This document shows positions 28,877-37,458 of a stretch of DNA of 38,268 nucleotides, piece after piece (position 1 is the stretch's first letter; each line of letters opens with the position of its first letter). The position numbers and the translations under genes were made by a program. The stretch is from CAYMAT01 sp964388495. Its GTDB lineage: Bacteria; Patescibacteriota; Gracilibacteria; Peribacterales; Peribacteraceae. The DNA lies in NCBI GenBank assembly GCA_964388495.1, contig CAYMAT010000006.1:1-38268 (forward strand). Reading direction: 5' to 3'. Below the pieces are notes generated by a model. It did not search any database, was not told the DNA's origin, and saw nothing but the letters and a program-made list of their open reading frames with translations.

Positions 28877-29719
28877 TCAAAAAACATCTCTGAACGACAC
28901 CAGCTCTATCTTCTGTGACCTGAGTAGATTTTTGAGTTCCGGATCCAGCAGCATCCGCAGTTCCGTTTCGCGCTGGGGATCGCGCGAGAATTCCGTTCCG
29001 ATGGGATCGCAGATTCCCGGATGCACCATCACTTCCGTCAGACCGTCCGGAATGGCGCACAGCATGTTGCGGAATTTACGCGCCCCGGATTCGCCCACAA
29101 TCGCCATGCCGCGGAAATGGTCGGGAGTCCGGAGACCCTGTGCATGGAAATGCTTTCGCGCTTCGCGTGCCTGTGCGGAGACCAGATTCATCCGGGCCAC
29201 GCGCGCCGGTTCCAGTTCCCACTTGGTATCCCCGGCATCCTCCTCCGGCACACGTACCCAGAGCACGCCGCAGCCTTCCAGAGCGGGGCCAATCAGGGGC
29301 GCCACCGCGGGGTGCACGTGCAGATGGTGATGGCTGTCCAGATGCGTGGGGGATTCCCCGCGATGGTCTATGAACCATTCCAATTGTGCGCGCAGTTCGC
29401 GCTCAATGTGCTCTTTTTTGATGCGCCCTTCATCCAGCTCTATCCGCGTTTCCTCCTTTCCCCAGAAAAAACCGTCGCGGTTCACCAATGTATGGACATC
29501 GTCCTGACGGCAGATGGGTGACCCCTCGGAAATATTGAAGTGCAGACCCACGGGCAGGTTCTCGTGCTTGGCGCGCAGAATGGCACGTTGCGATTCCGCC
29601 AGCCCGGTGAGAAGCGTGGCGCTGCTCACCGCCCCGTGTTCCATGGTCTGGTAGATGCCGTGCGTGCGTGCGGCATCCATGCCCACGTCGTCCGCATTGA
29701 TGATCAGTTGTCGCGTCAC
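28877..29719 (-). CDS. ChbG/HpnK (YdjC)-family carbohydrate deacetylase
   Basis: 280 aa. The N terminus TRQLIINADDVGMD carries the metal-binding D11 of the YdjC fold; VGLHFNI (58-64, H60) and LDSHHHLHVHP (128-138) supply the histidines. Members remove N-acetyl groups from chito- or amino sugars. The frame opens at a TTG further upstream, but GTG 29719 is preferred: it gives the family N terminus and is 6 nt after TATGCT. No signal peptide, so it acts in the cytosol, perhaps on amino-sugar intermediates of the adjacent glycan island. Confidence 0.9.
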   Translation of the reverse strand: MTRQLIINADDVGMDAARTHGIYQTMEHGAVSSATLLTGLAESQRAILRAKHENLPVGLHFNISEGSPICRQDDVHTLVNRDGFFWGKEETRIELDEGRIKKEHIERELRAQLEWFIDHRGESPTHLDSHHHLHVHPAVAPLIGPALEGCGVLWVRVPEEDAGDTKWELEPARVARMNLVSAQAREARKHFHAQGLRTPDHFRGMAIVGESGARKFRNMLCAIPDGLTEVMVHPGICDPIGTEFSRDPQRETELRMLLDPELKNLLRSQKIELVSFRDVF

Positions 29720-29825
29720 ACCCACAGCATAGCGCAAGTGTGATGCTATATATGCGGCAAGTTGATGGCTCTATGCGCAACACGAAGAAAAAAGGAACGA
29801 CACATCCGCGTGCTACATTTGGGGG

Positions 29826-31643
29826 GTGGTTAAGAAAATAGGGATCCGACGGCAGAAGCGCTTACACCGGAGTTCCTCTGTCCAGGAGAGGTTTTTCAAG
29901 CAAGCATGCATTTTGGCCAGCGCGGGGCTATTGACCGTCATCCTGAAAATACTGTTCATTCCGGCGGTGGGAGAGGGATCGTACACGTATTCTGGCAAGC
30001 CATCTGTACAAACCCCCGTGCCGTTTTTTGTGGCATCGCAAAGCGCAAGCTTGGAGGTGACTGCAAACGTCTATATGCCGCCCTTGGCACCTCCGGCGCT
30101 CCGCCTGACACCCGATGACTGCATTACGGAACTGACGATCAACGGCAAAGCCGTACCCAAGAACATTTTTTCCAAAGCCTGTGATGCACAGGTGGGGGTG
30201 GATATGGATCTGTCCGGATACCTCCGCCCGCGTGCGAACGTAGTAGTGGCAAAAATCCAGGACAATGGCGTGGTGGGAGGATTGGGAATAGCCGCCTCAC
30301 ATTCCACGCCTATCTACCTGCTTCTTGTTTTTTTCCTCGCCTCCCTCTGGGCGTGTTTGGGGTACATGTTTCTCAGGCAATACAGTTGGTCATTACCGAT
30401 TCCGCTGTGCGCAGTATTTATGGTCGGTCTCTATCTACGGGTTTTTTATACCTTCGATACTTCAGTTTTCCAGCGTGCACATGATGCGTGGGGTCATTAC
30501 GATTACGTGATGTATGTTCTGCGCAACTGGTCCGTTCCTGCTGCTGACAAAGGATGGGAGTTTTACCAGCCTCCACTGTATTACTTTGTCTCCGCAGTTT
30601 GGGCAAAGGCCGGAATAATCCTAGGCATGTCCGAGGGGGCAGCAGTCCTCTCCGTTCAGAGGCTCTCGGTACTGCTGTCCATCGGAACACTGGCGTTATC
30701 TGCGGTAATGTGCATGATGGCGTTCCCCAAAAAACCATGGCTGCAGGCAATGGCGCTTATGTTGCCGGCCTTCCTACCGGGCTTGGTAATGCAGGCCTCG
30801 CGTGTAAACAATGACGTCGGCCTTCTCTTTCTATCTACATGCACAATTTTGTGTCTGTTCGGATGGTGGAAGACGCATCGTACATGGTGGTGGCTGTGCA
30901 CGGCTGGGTTCACAGGTCTTGCGGTTTTGACCAAGAGCAACGCTCTGGCGCTCCTGGTTCCCGTGGGTCTTTGTCTTCTTTGGCAGCGATCAGCGTGGAC
31001 CACAAAAATCATCCAAGGGGTCCGCGCCGCAGCCGTTTTTGTGCTTTTCACAGGATGGTTCCAGATTCCCAAATTTTTCACTTCAAAGTCCGTCTCGTTG
31101 TTCCTTGTGCAGAATCTGGTCACGCTCAACGGGGGACTGCGGGTGCAGAACTCCGTCGCCAATTTCCTGTTTTTCAATCCGGTAGCAATCCTCTGGCATC
31201 CCTTTAACAACCCATGGTCGGATATCGAGCGCCGCGGCCGTTTTTTGGAATATCTCTTTCGATCTGCTTTTTTCGGCGAGTTTAATTTTGGTGATCCATT
31301 CCGTTTGCTAGCCCAGCAGCTGCTGCTTATAGGTTTTGCGGTGGTGACTGCGGCATTGTGGGGCATGTGGCGGGATGCACGCGGAAAAAAATCACTGCTT
31401 CCATTGACTCTGACCATTGGGGGTTTCTTACTGTGTCACATGGCTTTCAGATACGTGTCGCCATTCAGTACCAGCCAGGATTTCCGGTATGTCACCTCGA
31501 TGGTTCCAGCCCTAGGAATTGTAGCTACCGCTGGAGTGGACCTGCTTCCCCGCTCTTGGAAAAACGTATTTTGCACCGTGATGGTCATCTTTGCCGCCGA
31601 GGCGTCCTTTCTACTCCTCAGTGTCAGCGGGTTCCTACACTGA
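29826..31643 (+). CDS. GT-C type membrane glycosyltransferase
   Basis: 605-aa polytopic protein. Helix 1 is about 29-45, followed by a ~95-residue extracytoplasmic domain (YTYSGKPSVQTPVPFFVASQ, beta-rich), then about 11 helices. The motif AHDAWGHYDYVMYVL with acidic/His residues and WEFYQPPLYYFVS match family 39/RgtA-like lipid-linked-sugar transferases. GTG 29826 lies 6 nt after TACATT (29814-29819), so it is probably leaderless. Tail-to-tail with the next GT-C gene (2-nt gap). Likely a surface-glycan enzyme; donor and acceptor unknown. Confidence 0.78.
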   Translation: MVKKIGIRRQKRLHRSSSVQERFFKQACILASAGLLTVILKILFIPAVGEGSYTYSGKPSVQTPVPFFVASQSASLEVTANVYMPPLAPPALRLTPDDCITELTINGKAVPKNIFSKACDAQVGVDMDLSGYLRPRANVVVAKIQDNGVVGGLGIAASHSTPIYLLLVFFLASLWACLGYMFLRQYSWSLPIPLCAVFMVGLYLRVFYTFDTSVFQRAHDAWGHYDYVMYVLRNWSVPAADKGWEFYQPPLYYFVSAVWAKAGIILGMSEGAAVLSVQRLSVLLSIGTLALSAVMCMMAFPKKPWLQAMALMLPAFLPGLVMQASRVNNDVGLLFLSTCTILCLFGWWKTHRTWWWLCTAGFTGLAVLTKSNALALLVPVGLCLLWQRSAWTTKIIQGVRAAAVFVLFTGWFQIPKFFTSKSVSLFLVQNLVTLNGGLRVQNSVANFLFFNPVAILWHPFNNPWSDIERRGRFLEYLFRSAFFGEFNFGDPFRLLAQQLLLIGFAVVTAALWGMWRDARGKKSLLPLTLTIGGFLLCHMAFRYVSPFSTSQDFRYVTSMVPALGIVATAGVDLLPRSWKNVFCTVMVIFAAEASFLLLSVSGFLH

Positions 31644-31645
31644 TG

Positions 31646-33250
31646 TCAGGGATGTGCTCGGAAATACAGCGTGTAGATGGAAGGCAGGGGGTGTCTTAAC
31701 CCTGCACAAGGAGGATAGGTTTTGGTGAAGTGCGTATCGATGTATGTTCGGACGCTTTCCGTATCAATTCCCAGATTGTATCCGCGAAGAACCAGTACAT
31801 TAGTGGAATACAGGTTTTGGAAAACGGAATCCCTCAAAAAACTCTGTCCCATAAAATACGGCTGCTGAATAAAGAGCGGTCCCAAAGGAGGGTGCTGCGT
31901 GAAGCCATACATATCAACACCATTGCCGCCTAAATAGAGATACCGGTCCCACTTACAGGCAGTCAGAACCCGGTCTATTTCGTTAGCAGCAGCCTGGGAA
32001 GAGCTTAGAGCGCCCGTGATCCCCCCCATCCGTCCTGCAAAATCCATCCATGGCAGCATCCAGATTGCGCACAGGACGATGACTGAACAGAGACAGAGTC
32101 CGGCCCGCACGGACGCCATTTTGAGTAAAGGCACTGATGCCTCCAGAACACTGATGGATATTGCGGCACAGATGGGCACCGCAAAGACGAAGTGATGGTT
32201 GAAGTAGTCACCACTGGAACCTACTGCGGTGGCCGCACACAGGACGGAAAGAAGCAGAGACCCGCACCGCCATGCCACTTCTTTCCCCGAGGAAGGCTTC
32301 TGAAACGCGACCAGTACACTTAAAAAAATGAAGGCAGCCACGCTCCATGCGAGCGCGGGGTCAAATGCGCTGATGTCCTTCCACAAAACCTTCCAGGCCG
32401 CAGTGCGTTCCCACACGGGTCCATGCTTGACGATAAAACGCCCCGTCATATCCAGGAGATATACATGGATGTACGCGTTGAGATACCCGCCTGCCATCAT
32501 GATGGTTGCTCCAAGTGCGCCCCCGATCAGGGCCGGTTTAAGAAAAAGGCGGAAAAGTTCCGCTGGTTTTTGCGAAACCAAAAGCGCGCATCCCAGGCAC
32601 GTGAGTAGGAAAGGTTCCTTGAAGAATACCGGAAGCATTAGGAGGATGGCCAAAAACAGCGTGGATACCCAGCGCGCGGGGCGCAGGCGCCGTTCCGTGA
32701 TGGCCCATACGTAGAGCATGGCGAAGAACGCCCCAAACAGCTCCACCTGGTATTCCCCGCTGCGTTCCGCCGCATAGAGTGCGGCTACGCCGCCCCAGGC
32801 AAAAGCCAGGAGCACCAGGCCCCCCTTCATCGCACGCTCATACCCGTTGGTCTCCCGCTTGTGCCAGGCCACGCGCCAGGCCGTGGCTGCGGTAATGGCG
32901 GGGATGGCAAACACGGTGAAAGCGGAAAGCGCGTGGCCCAAAAACGGGGTTCCACTCAGGCCGAACGATAGTTCGCTTAAGTAAAAAATTCCGGGGGGTT
33001 TCATGTCATAGAGATCGATATACGGTTTAAGCCCCTTGAGCATTCCCCGCCCTACCGCCCAATAAATAGGTGTGTCCCATGTGACAGGACCAGCCATTTC
33101 ATACGTGGCCCTGCGTAATAGCTCGTAGAGAAGTTTGAGCACGGATACTCCCAGAGCGGCGGCGAAGATGAGATACAGGTCGCCGAATATCGTATGGGTC
33201 AATAATGTGAGAATTCTCCGCGCACCGGAGTACCGACTTTTTCGTGCCAT
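31646..33250 (-). CDS. GT-C type membrane glycosyltransferase, paralogue of 16583-18277
   Basis: 534 aa, about 11 helices. The segment DTPIYWAVGRGMLKGLKPYI followed by DLYDMKPPGIFYLSELSF closely parallels the protein at 16583-18277; AAERSGEYQVELFGAFFAML is a conserved later loop. The C-terminal soluble region (AANEIDRVLTACKWDRYLYL) also resembles that of the paralogue. The frame is open for 90 more codons, but ATG 33250 is preferred from the TTGCCC-17-TACCAT promoter 7 nt upstream and the basic pre-helix MARKSRYSGARR. Confidence 0.78.
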   Translation of the reverse strand: MARKSRYSGARRILTLLTHTIFGDLYLIFAAALGVSVLKLLYELLRRATYEMAGPVTWDTPIYWAVGRGMLKGLKPYIDLYDMKPPGIFYLSELSFGLSGTPFLGHALSAFTVFAIPAITAATAWRVAWHKRETNGYERAMKGGLVLLAFAWGGVAALYAAERSGEYQVELFGAFFAMLYVWAITERRLRPARWVSTLFLAILLMLPVFFKEPFLLTCLGCALLVSQKPAELFRLFLKPALIGGALGATIMMAGGYLNAYIHVYLLDMTGRFIVKHGPVWERTAAWKVLWKDISAFDPALAWSVAAFIFLSVLVAFQKPSSGKEVAWRCGSLLLSVLCAATAVGSSGDYFNHHFVFAVPICAAISISVLEASVPLLKMASVRAGLCLCSVIVLCAIWMLPWMDFAGRMGGITGALSSSQAAANEIDRVLTACKWDRYLYLGGNGVDMYGFTQHPPLGPLFIQQPYFMGQSFLRDSVFQNLYSTNVLVLRGYNLGIDTESVRTYIDTHFTKTYPPCAGLRHPLPSIYTLYFRAHP

Positions 33251-33257
33251 GAACATT

Positions 33258-33325
33258 ATGGTACGGCTGCAGTTTGCACCGGGCAATGAACGCGGCTTCT
33301 CAGGGATTCGTGATGTTGTTACGAT
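33258..33325. promoter_or_regulatory. Divergent promoters of two GT-C genes
   Basis: Minus: TTGCCC (33281-33286), 17 nt, TACCAT (33258-33263), 7 nt to ATG 33250. Plus: TTCTCA (33297-33302), 17 nt, TACGAT (33320-33325), 7 nt to ATG 33333. The geometry is almost identical on the two sides. Confidence 0.65.
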
Positions 33326-33332
33326 GTCATCC

Positions 33333-34806
33333 ATGCCCGTACACGCCAGGAAGCGCGCGCGCATGACCGCCAAAAAACCCCCGCGCCCGGATCCGCCCTG
33401 GTTCAAAGGGTTGGACGCATGCGCTATGGCGTTTTCGCTGAGTTGGTTCTTATTCAATGCAACCCTACCCGATATATATAAGGGCCGCATTTGTTGCGAG
33501 TCCGTGGGATACATAGACATCGCCCGCGGATTGCACTCCTGGTCGGATGTTTTTGGTCACTATGGCTGGCGAACGTTGGGCTTCCCCCTTTTCATCAAGT
33601 TCAACCAATTGATCATAGACGTTTTGGGGATAACTGCCTTCGACTTCGTGCATTTGACCATCGCCTCCATGTTCGTTTTGCATTTGTGTGCATGCATATT
33701 TTTGTTCCGGTCCATGCGCAGCTCCAGCATAGTGATTCACCGCTCCTTTTTGTGGCTTCTTTTGGTGCATCCGGGACTGGTTTCACATACCGCTATTCCA
33801 CTGACGGACGGCTTTGCTACGAGTATGCTCATGTTTGCGGTGGGGTGCCTTTTCCGCCTGCGTTCCAAAGTCCGTGCAGCGATGTTTTGGTCCGTAGCTG
33901 CGGGCGCATGTCTGGCATGGGTCAGTCTTACACGACCCGTGCATGTTCCAGCCGCGATTGTCATCTGCGCGGTATCGCTGGCGGTGGCATGCACTTTATC
34001 TTGGCAAAAAAAGTCGGTCCAAATCCTCCTTTGTGCCGTTGCGGGTATGGTGGCTTTTGGGCTAATGCTGACGCCAAGGACANNNNNNNNNNACACTTGC
34101 GTGCTACCACCTGGAGCACCACCTGTGTATTTATACGAAGGACGATAAGAATCGGAACATGATCATGGCTTTTGAAGCCCAGCAGACCGGGGCCCGTACG
34201 TATTCACTCAATTGGATCGATTCCCAGGGGGTTCCGCGGGCCAGGGTAGTGACCGTTGATGATGCCGTGGTGTCGAGGGTTTCCTCATGCCTACTGAACG
34301 ACCGGGAGCATCCCATCACATCGCTTCTGTCCTGCTATGCACGGCACGCGCAATGGATGCCGCTTCTCGTTTTTAAAAAAACAGTCGCGCTTTTTGATAA
34401 CTTCCAGCTCAATAGCTATGCGGCATACGTGACGCATTGGCCATCCCTTATCCTCAATAGGACCTTTGGCCTCATGGCATATCTCGGCTTCTTCTCACTC
34501 GTCGTCCCTTGGATCATTTGTATTCGGCTCCGGCGCTGGCATCTGTGGATGCTTGCGTATGCCTATGCCCTGGTCTACTGGGCGGTTAGTCTCATACCCA
34601 GCACGGATTCCCGGTACGGATTTCCTTTGGTTCCGTTCGGGATCGCCGGTTTTGTGTGGATACTAGGTCAATGGAAGAACGCCCGCATACGCCGCTGGAT
34701 CATTCTGGGATGGCTCATTCTGGCATCAGCCTTTTTACTGCAGACGGCCATGTGGGATCTGCATGACCCTCTTTTCTTCAGTTATTACTGGGGGCGCGCC
34801 CTCTAG
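33333..34806 (+). CDS. GT-C type membrane protein interrupted by an assembly gap
   Basis: Two open segments flank ten Ns (34083-34092): upstream a basic start (MPVHARKRARMTAKKPPRPD), helices and an acidic loop (CCESVGYIDIARGLHSWSDV) plus TLGFPLFIKFNQ; downstream, open from the gap with YHLEHHLC and KDDKNRNM, more helices, and a stop at 34806. Topology and length (about 490 residues plus the gap) fit one glycosyltransferase of the GT-C/PMT type rather than two genes. The exact frame across the gap is unknown. ATG 33333 is set by the TACGAT -10 at 7 nt; an open frame runs further upstream over the divergent promoter. Confidence 0.7.
34083..34092. other. Assembly gap (10 N)
   Basis: Run of ten N within a membrane-protein gene. 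The reading frame differs across the run as written, so the true missing length is probably not 10. Confidence 0.99.
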
Positions 34807-34812
34807 GTTGGC

Positions 34813-34841
34813 TTGTTGTCTGGTTCCGCTTTACCTATGCT
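34813..34841 (+). promoter_or_regulatory. Promoter of the WbpB-like operon
   Basis: TTGTTG (34813-34818), 17 nt, TATGCT (34836-34841), 6 nt to GTG 34848. Confidence 0.75.
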
Positions 34842-34847
34842 TTTTTC

Positions 34848-35858
34848 GTGCCACCGGTTCGGATAGGCATTATCGGCTATGGATATTGGGGGCCCAATCT
34901 TGTTCGTAATTTCCAATCCTTGGAAGGAGCTACAGTGTCGTGCGTCTGTGACCGGGATGCCAAGCGTCTGCAGGGTCTACAGCGTCAATATCCGGGGATA
35001 CGCGTCTGCACGAATGACCAGGAGCTGTTAAGCGATCCCACCGTAGATGCAGTGGCTATTGCCACTCCCATCTCCACACACTTCTCCCTAGCCAAAGCCG
35101 CACTCCAGGCAGGTAAGCACGTGCTGGTGGAAAAACCACTGACGCAAAAATCCGCTGAATCAGACCAGCTCATAGCATTGGCGCAGGACAAAAAACTGGT
35201 CCTCATGGTGGGTCATACCTTCGCGTATACCGGGGCTGTGCGGTGCATGAAGGAGCTTCTGGCCAAGGGGGAATTGGGACCCCTCTATTATTTTGATTCC
35301 GAACGACTCAACCTTGGGCTTCTGCAGAAAGACGCCAACGTGCTTTGGGATCTGGCGCCGCATGACCTCTCCATACTTCTGACACTTATTCCTGAAGATC
35401 CCGTCTCCGTACATGCCTTTGGGCAGGCGCACGTGGGGAAACAACAGGAGTTCGCTGTTCTGGAACTGCGCTATAAGACAGGTTTTCATGCCCACATTCG
35501 CGTGAGCTGGATATCACCGGTCAAGATACGCAGGACTGTTTTGGCGGGTGCTGCGAAGATGTTGGTGTTTGACGATGTGGAACCTAGCGAGAAGATTCGC
35601 GTCTATGACAGCGGGGTCTCGCTTCAGAGCCAAGAAGTCTCGGCATTCAATCCGCTCTATCGCGCCGGTGATGTGCTTATTCCCGCTCTGGACCGGACAG
35701 AAGCACTGCAGCGCGAAGCAGCGCATTTCGTGGATTGCATACGCACGGGCAAGGAGCCCCTCACCAGCGGGAGAGAGGGGAGGCGAGTGGTGCGCATCTT
35801 GGAAGCCGCTGAACTGTCCCTTGCCCAGAACGGCGCGGTTGTCCCCCTTCCCGCGTGA
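34848..35858 (+). CDS. wbpB: Gfo/Idh/MocA oxidoreductase, WbpB-like (UDP-GlcNAcA 3-dehydrogenase)
   Basis: 336 aa. N-terminal Rossmann fold with GIIGYGYWGPN (7-17) and the EKP motif (95-97, HVLVEKPL); C-terminal Gfo/Idh substrate domain with DLAPHDLSILL, the catalytic-region His. With the acetyltransferase and aminotransferase that follow, it matches the Pseudomonas WbpB-WbpE-WbpD route that oxidises C3 of UDP-GlcNAcA, transaminates and acetylates it to UDP-GlcNAc(3NAc)A. GTG start with the -10 6 nt upstream. The stop overlaps the next start (GTGA). The UDP-sugar 6-dehydrogenase (WbpA) and epimerase (WbpI) are not in the window. Confidence 0.85.
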   Translation: MPPVRIGIIGYGYWGPNLVRNFQSLEGATVSCVCDRDAKRLQGLQRQYPGIRVCTNDQELLSDPTVDAVAIATPISTHFSLAKAALQAGKHVLVEKPLTQKSAESDQLIALAQDKKLVLMVGHTFAYTGAVRCMKELLAKGELGPLYYFDSERLNLGLLQKDANVLWDLAPHDLSILLTLIPEDPVSVHAFGQAHVGKQQEFAVLELRYKTGFHAHIRVSWISPVKIRRTVLAGAAKMLVFDDVEPSEKIRVYDSGVSLQSQEVSAFNPLYRAGDVLIPALDRTEALQREAAHFVDCIRTGKEPLTSGREGRRVVRILEAAELSLAQNGAVVPLPA

Positions 35859-36337
35859 GCTTTTCCCTGGCAATCGCCGGCCCGTTGCAGAAGCTGCATA
35901 ACGTGCAAGTGGGCAAGGATGTGGTGATTCGCGATTTCACTAACCTATACGGCTGCACCATCGGCGCGGGCAGCAGGGTGGGCACGTTTGTAGAGATCCA
36001 GAAGGGCGTGGTGATTGGCGAGAATTGTAAAATCCAGAGCCACTCGTTCATCTGCGAAGGCGTGACCGTTGAAGACGGTTGCTTTATCGGTCACGGGGTC
36101 ATGTTCACAAACGACCGTCGCCCAAAGTCAGTGAATGCTGATGGCAGTCTGCAGACGGAATCGGACTGGACGCTGGAAAGGACGCACGTGTGCCGGCGGG
36201 CATCCATAGGCACGGGCGCCATTATCCTTCCCGGGGTCACGATCGGGGAAGGAGCGCTGATAGGTGCTGGGGCGGTGGTCACCGGTGACGTGCCGCCTGG
36301 TGCTACGGTTGTTGGCAACCCCGCACGCCCCCTCTGA
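35855..36337 (+). CDS. wbpD: Hexapeptide-repeat N-acetyltransferase, WbpD-like
   Basis: 160 aa left-handed beta-helix protein: repeated [LIV]GxxxxI turns (VQVGKDVVIRDF, CTIGAGSRVG, VVIGENCKI, VTVEDGCFIGHG, ASIGTGAIILPGVTIGEGAL, VVTGDVPPGATVVGNPARPL). The VMFTNDRRPKS loop is typical of the UDP-2-acetamido-3-amino-glucuronate N-acetyltransferases. GTG start overlaps the preceding stop by 4 nt, implying coupled translation. Acetyl-CoA dependent, trimeric, cytosolic. Confidence 0.87.
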   Translation: MSFSLAIAGPLQKLHNVQVGKDVVIRDFTNLYGCTIGAGSRVGTFVEIQKGVVIGENCKIQSHSFICEGVTVEDGCFIGHGVMFTNDRRPKSVNADGSLQTESDWTLERTHVCRRASIGTGAIILPGVTIGEGALIGAGAVVTGDVPPGATVVGNPARPL

Positions 36338-36340
36338 GTC

Positions 36341-37438
36341 ATGCCGATTCCCTTGGTTGATCTCCGCGCTCAATATGCCTCCATCAAACCTGATGTGGAC
36401 GCAGCCATCGCGCGCGTCATCGCATCATGCGCCTTTGCCGGAGGTCCGGAGGTGGAGGCATTCGAAAAATCCTTCGCCGCCTATTGCAACGTTGACCACT
36501 GTATTGCCGTGAGCACCGGAACGGCGGCTTTGGAACTCGCTCTCCGAGCTCTCAGGATAGGGGCAGGGGATCAGGTTATTGTTCCGGCAAACACGTTTTT
36601 CGCTACGGCGGAGGCGGTGTCCCTGGTGGGTGCCGATCCCGTGTTCGTGGACGTGGATCCGGCTACGGCGCTTCTGGAGGCATCGGCGGTGCAAGCTGCC
36701 GCGGGCCCAAAAACCCGGGCCGTGATTCCAGTTCACCTGTACGGGCAAATGGCGAAAATGGATGAAATTTCCATGGTGGCGCGTGAGAAAAACCTCTTTG
36801 TCATCGAAGACTGCTGCCAGGCTCATGGGGCACGGTACAAAGGCCGGTGTGCCGGGACCTACGGCGACGCGGCTGCCTTTAGTTTTTACCCAGGCAAAAA
36901 CCTGGGTGCATATGGCGAGGGAGGGGCAGTCACAACAAACAATGCCTCTGTGGACTCCTACATCCGCCTTTTCCGTGATCACGGATCCCGGACTAAATAC
37001 GAGCACGATATCGTGGGAAGGAATGACCGCCTGGACGGTATCCAGGGTGCCATTCTTTCTGCAAAGCTCCCGCATCTAGACCAGTGGAATCAAAAACGTC
37101 GCCAACATGCGCGCCTGTACAGATCGCTTCTGGGTGGCCATCCCCACATACGGTTCTTCGACGAGCATCCGGACTCCGAGCCCGTGTATCACCTGCTGGT
37201 CGTGCAGGTCCCGGACCGCGAGCGGGTGCGGACGGCTCTGGGGCAAAAGGGCATCGGGACCGGAATTCACTATCCCGTACCGCTGCATCGGCTCAAAGCC
37301 TATGAGCATTCGCATGCCGGACTGTCTTTCCCGGTTTCAGAGTGTCTGGCGCAGAGCATACTCTCGCTCCCGCTCTATCCCGAGCTCACGGAGAGTCAGA
37401 TCCGTGAGGTGGCGGAGGCCCTCATAGCCTCCCTGTAA
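36341..37438 (+). CDS. wbpE: DegT/DnrJ/EryC1/StrS aminotransferase, WbpE-like
   Basis: 365 aa PLP sugar aminotransferase. Starts IPLVDLRAQYASI; STGTAALELAL (58-68) binds phosphate; EDCCQAHGARYKG (156-168) carries the PLP-contact Asp; K186 in SFYPGKNLGAYGEGG is the Schiff-base lysine; GRNDRLDGIQGAIL contacts the partner subunit. It would aminate C3 of UDP-3-keto-GlcNAcA. It begins 3 nt after the acetyltransferase stop, in the same operon. Confidence 0.93.
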   Translation: MPIPLVDLRAQYASIKPDVDAAIARVIASCAFAGGPEVEAFEKSFAAYCNVDHCIAVSTGTAALELALRALRIGAGDQVIVPANTFFATAEAVSLVGADPVFVDVDPATALLEASAVQAAAGPKTRAVIPVHLYGQMAKMDEISMVAREKNLFVIEDCCQAHGARYKGRCAGTYGDAAAFSFYPGKNLGAYGEGGAVTTNNASVDSYIRLFRDHGSRTKYEHDIVGRNDRLDGIQGAILSAKLPHLDQWNQKRRQHARLYRSLLGGHPHIRFFDEHPDSEPVYHLLVVQVPDRERVRTALGQKGIGTGIHYPVPLHRLKAYEHSHAGLSFPVSECLAQSILSLPLYPELTESQIREVAEALIASL

Positions 37439-37446
37439 TCTTGCAG

Positions 37447-37452
37447 TACACT
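37447..37452 (+). promoter_or_regulatory. -10 element of the GT2 gene
   Basis: TACACT, 6 nt before GTG 37459; no clear -35. The gene may also be read through from the wbp-like operon. Confidence 0.5.
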
Positions 37453-37458
37453 GCGTTC

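Noticed and set aside
33135..33332. 66-codon N-terminal extension of the GT-C gene at 33333
   Set aside because: It overlaps the divergent gene and both promoters; it has no hydrophobic or family sequence.
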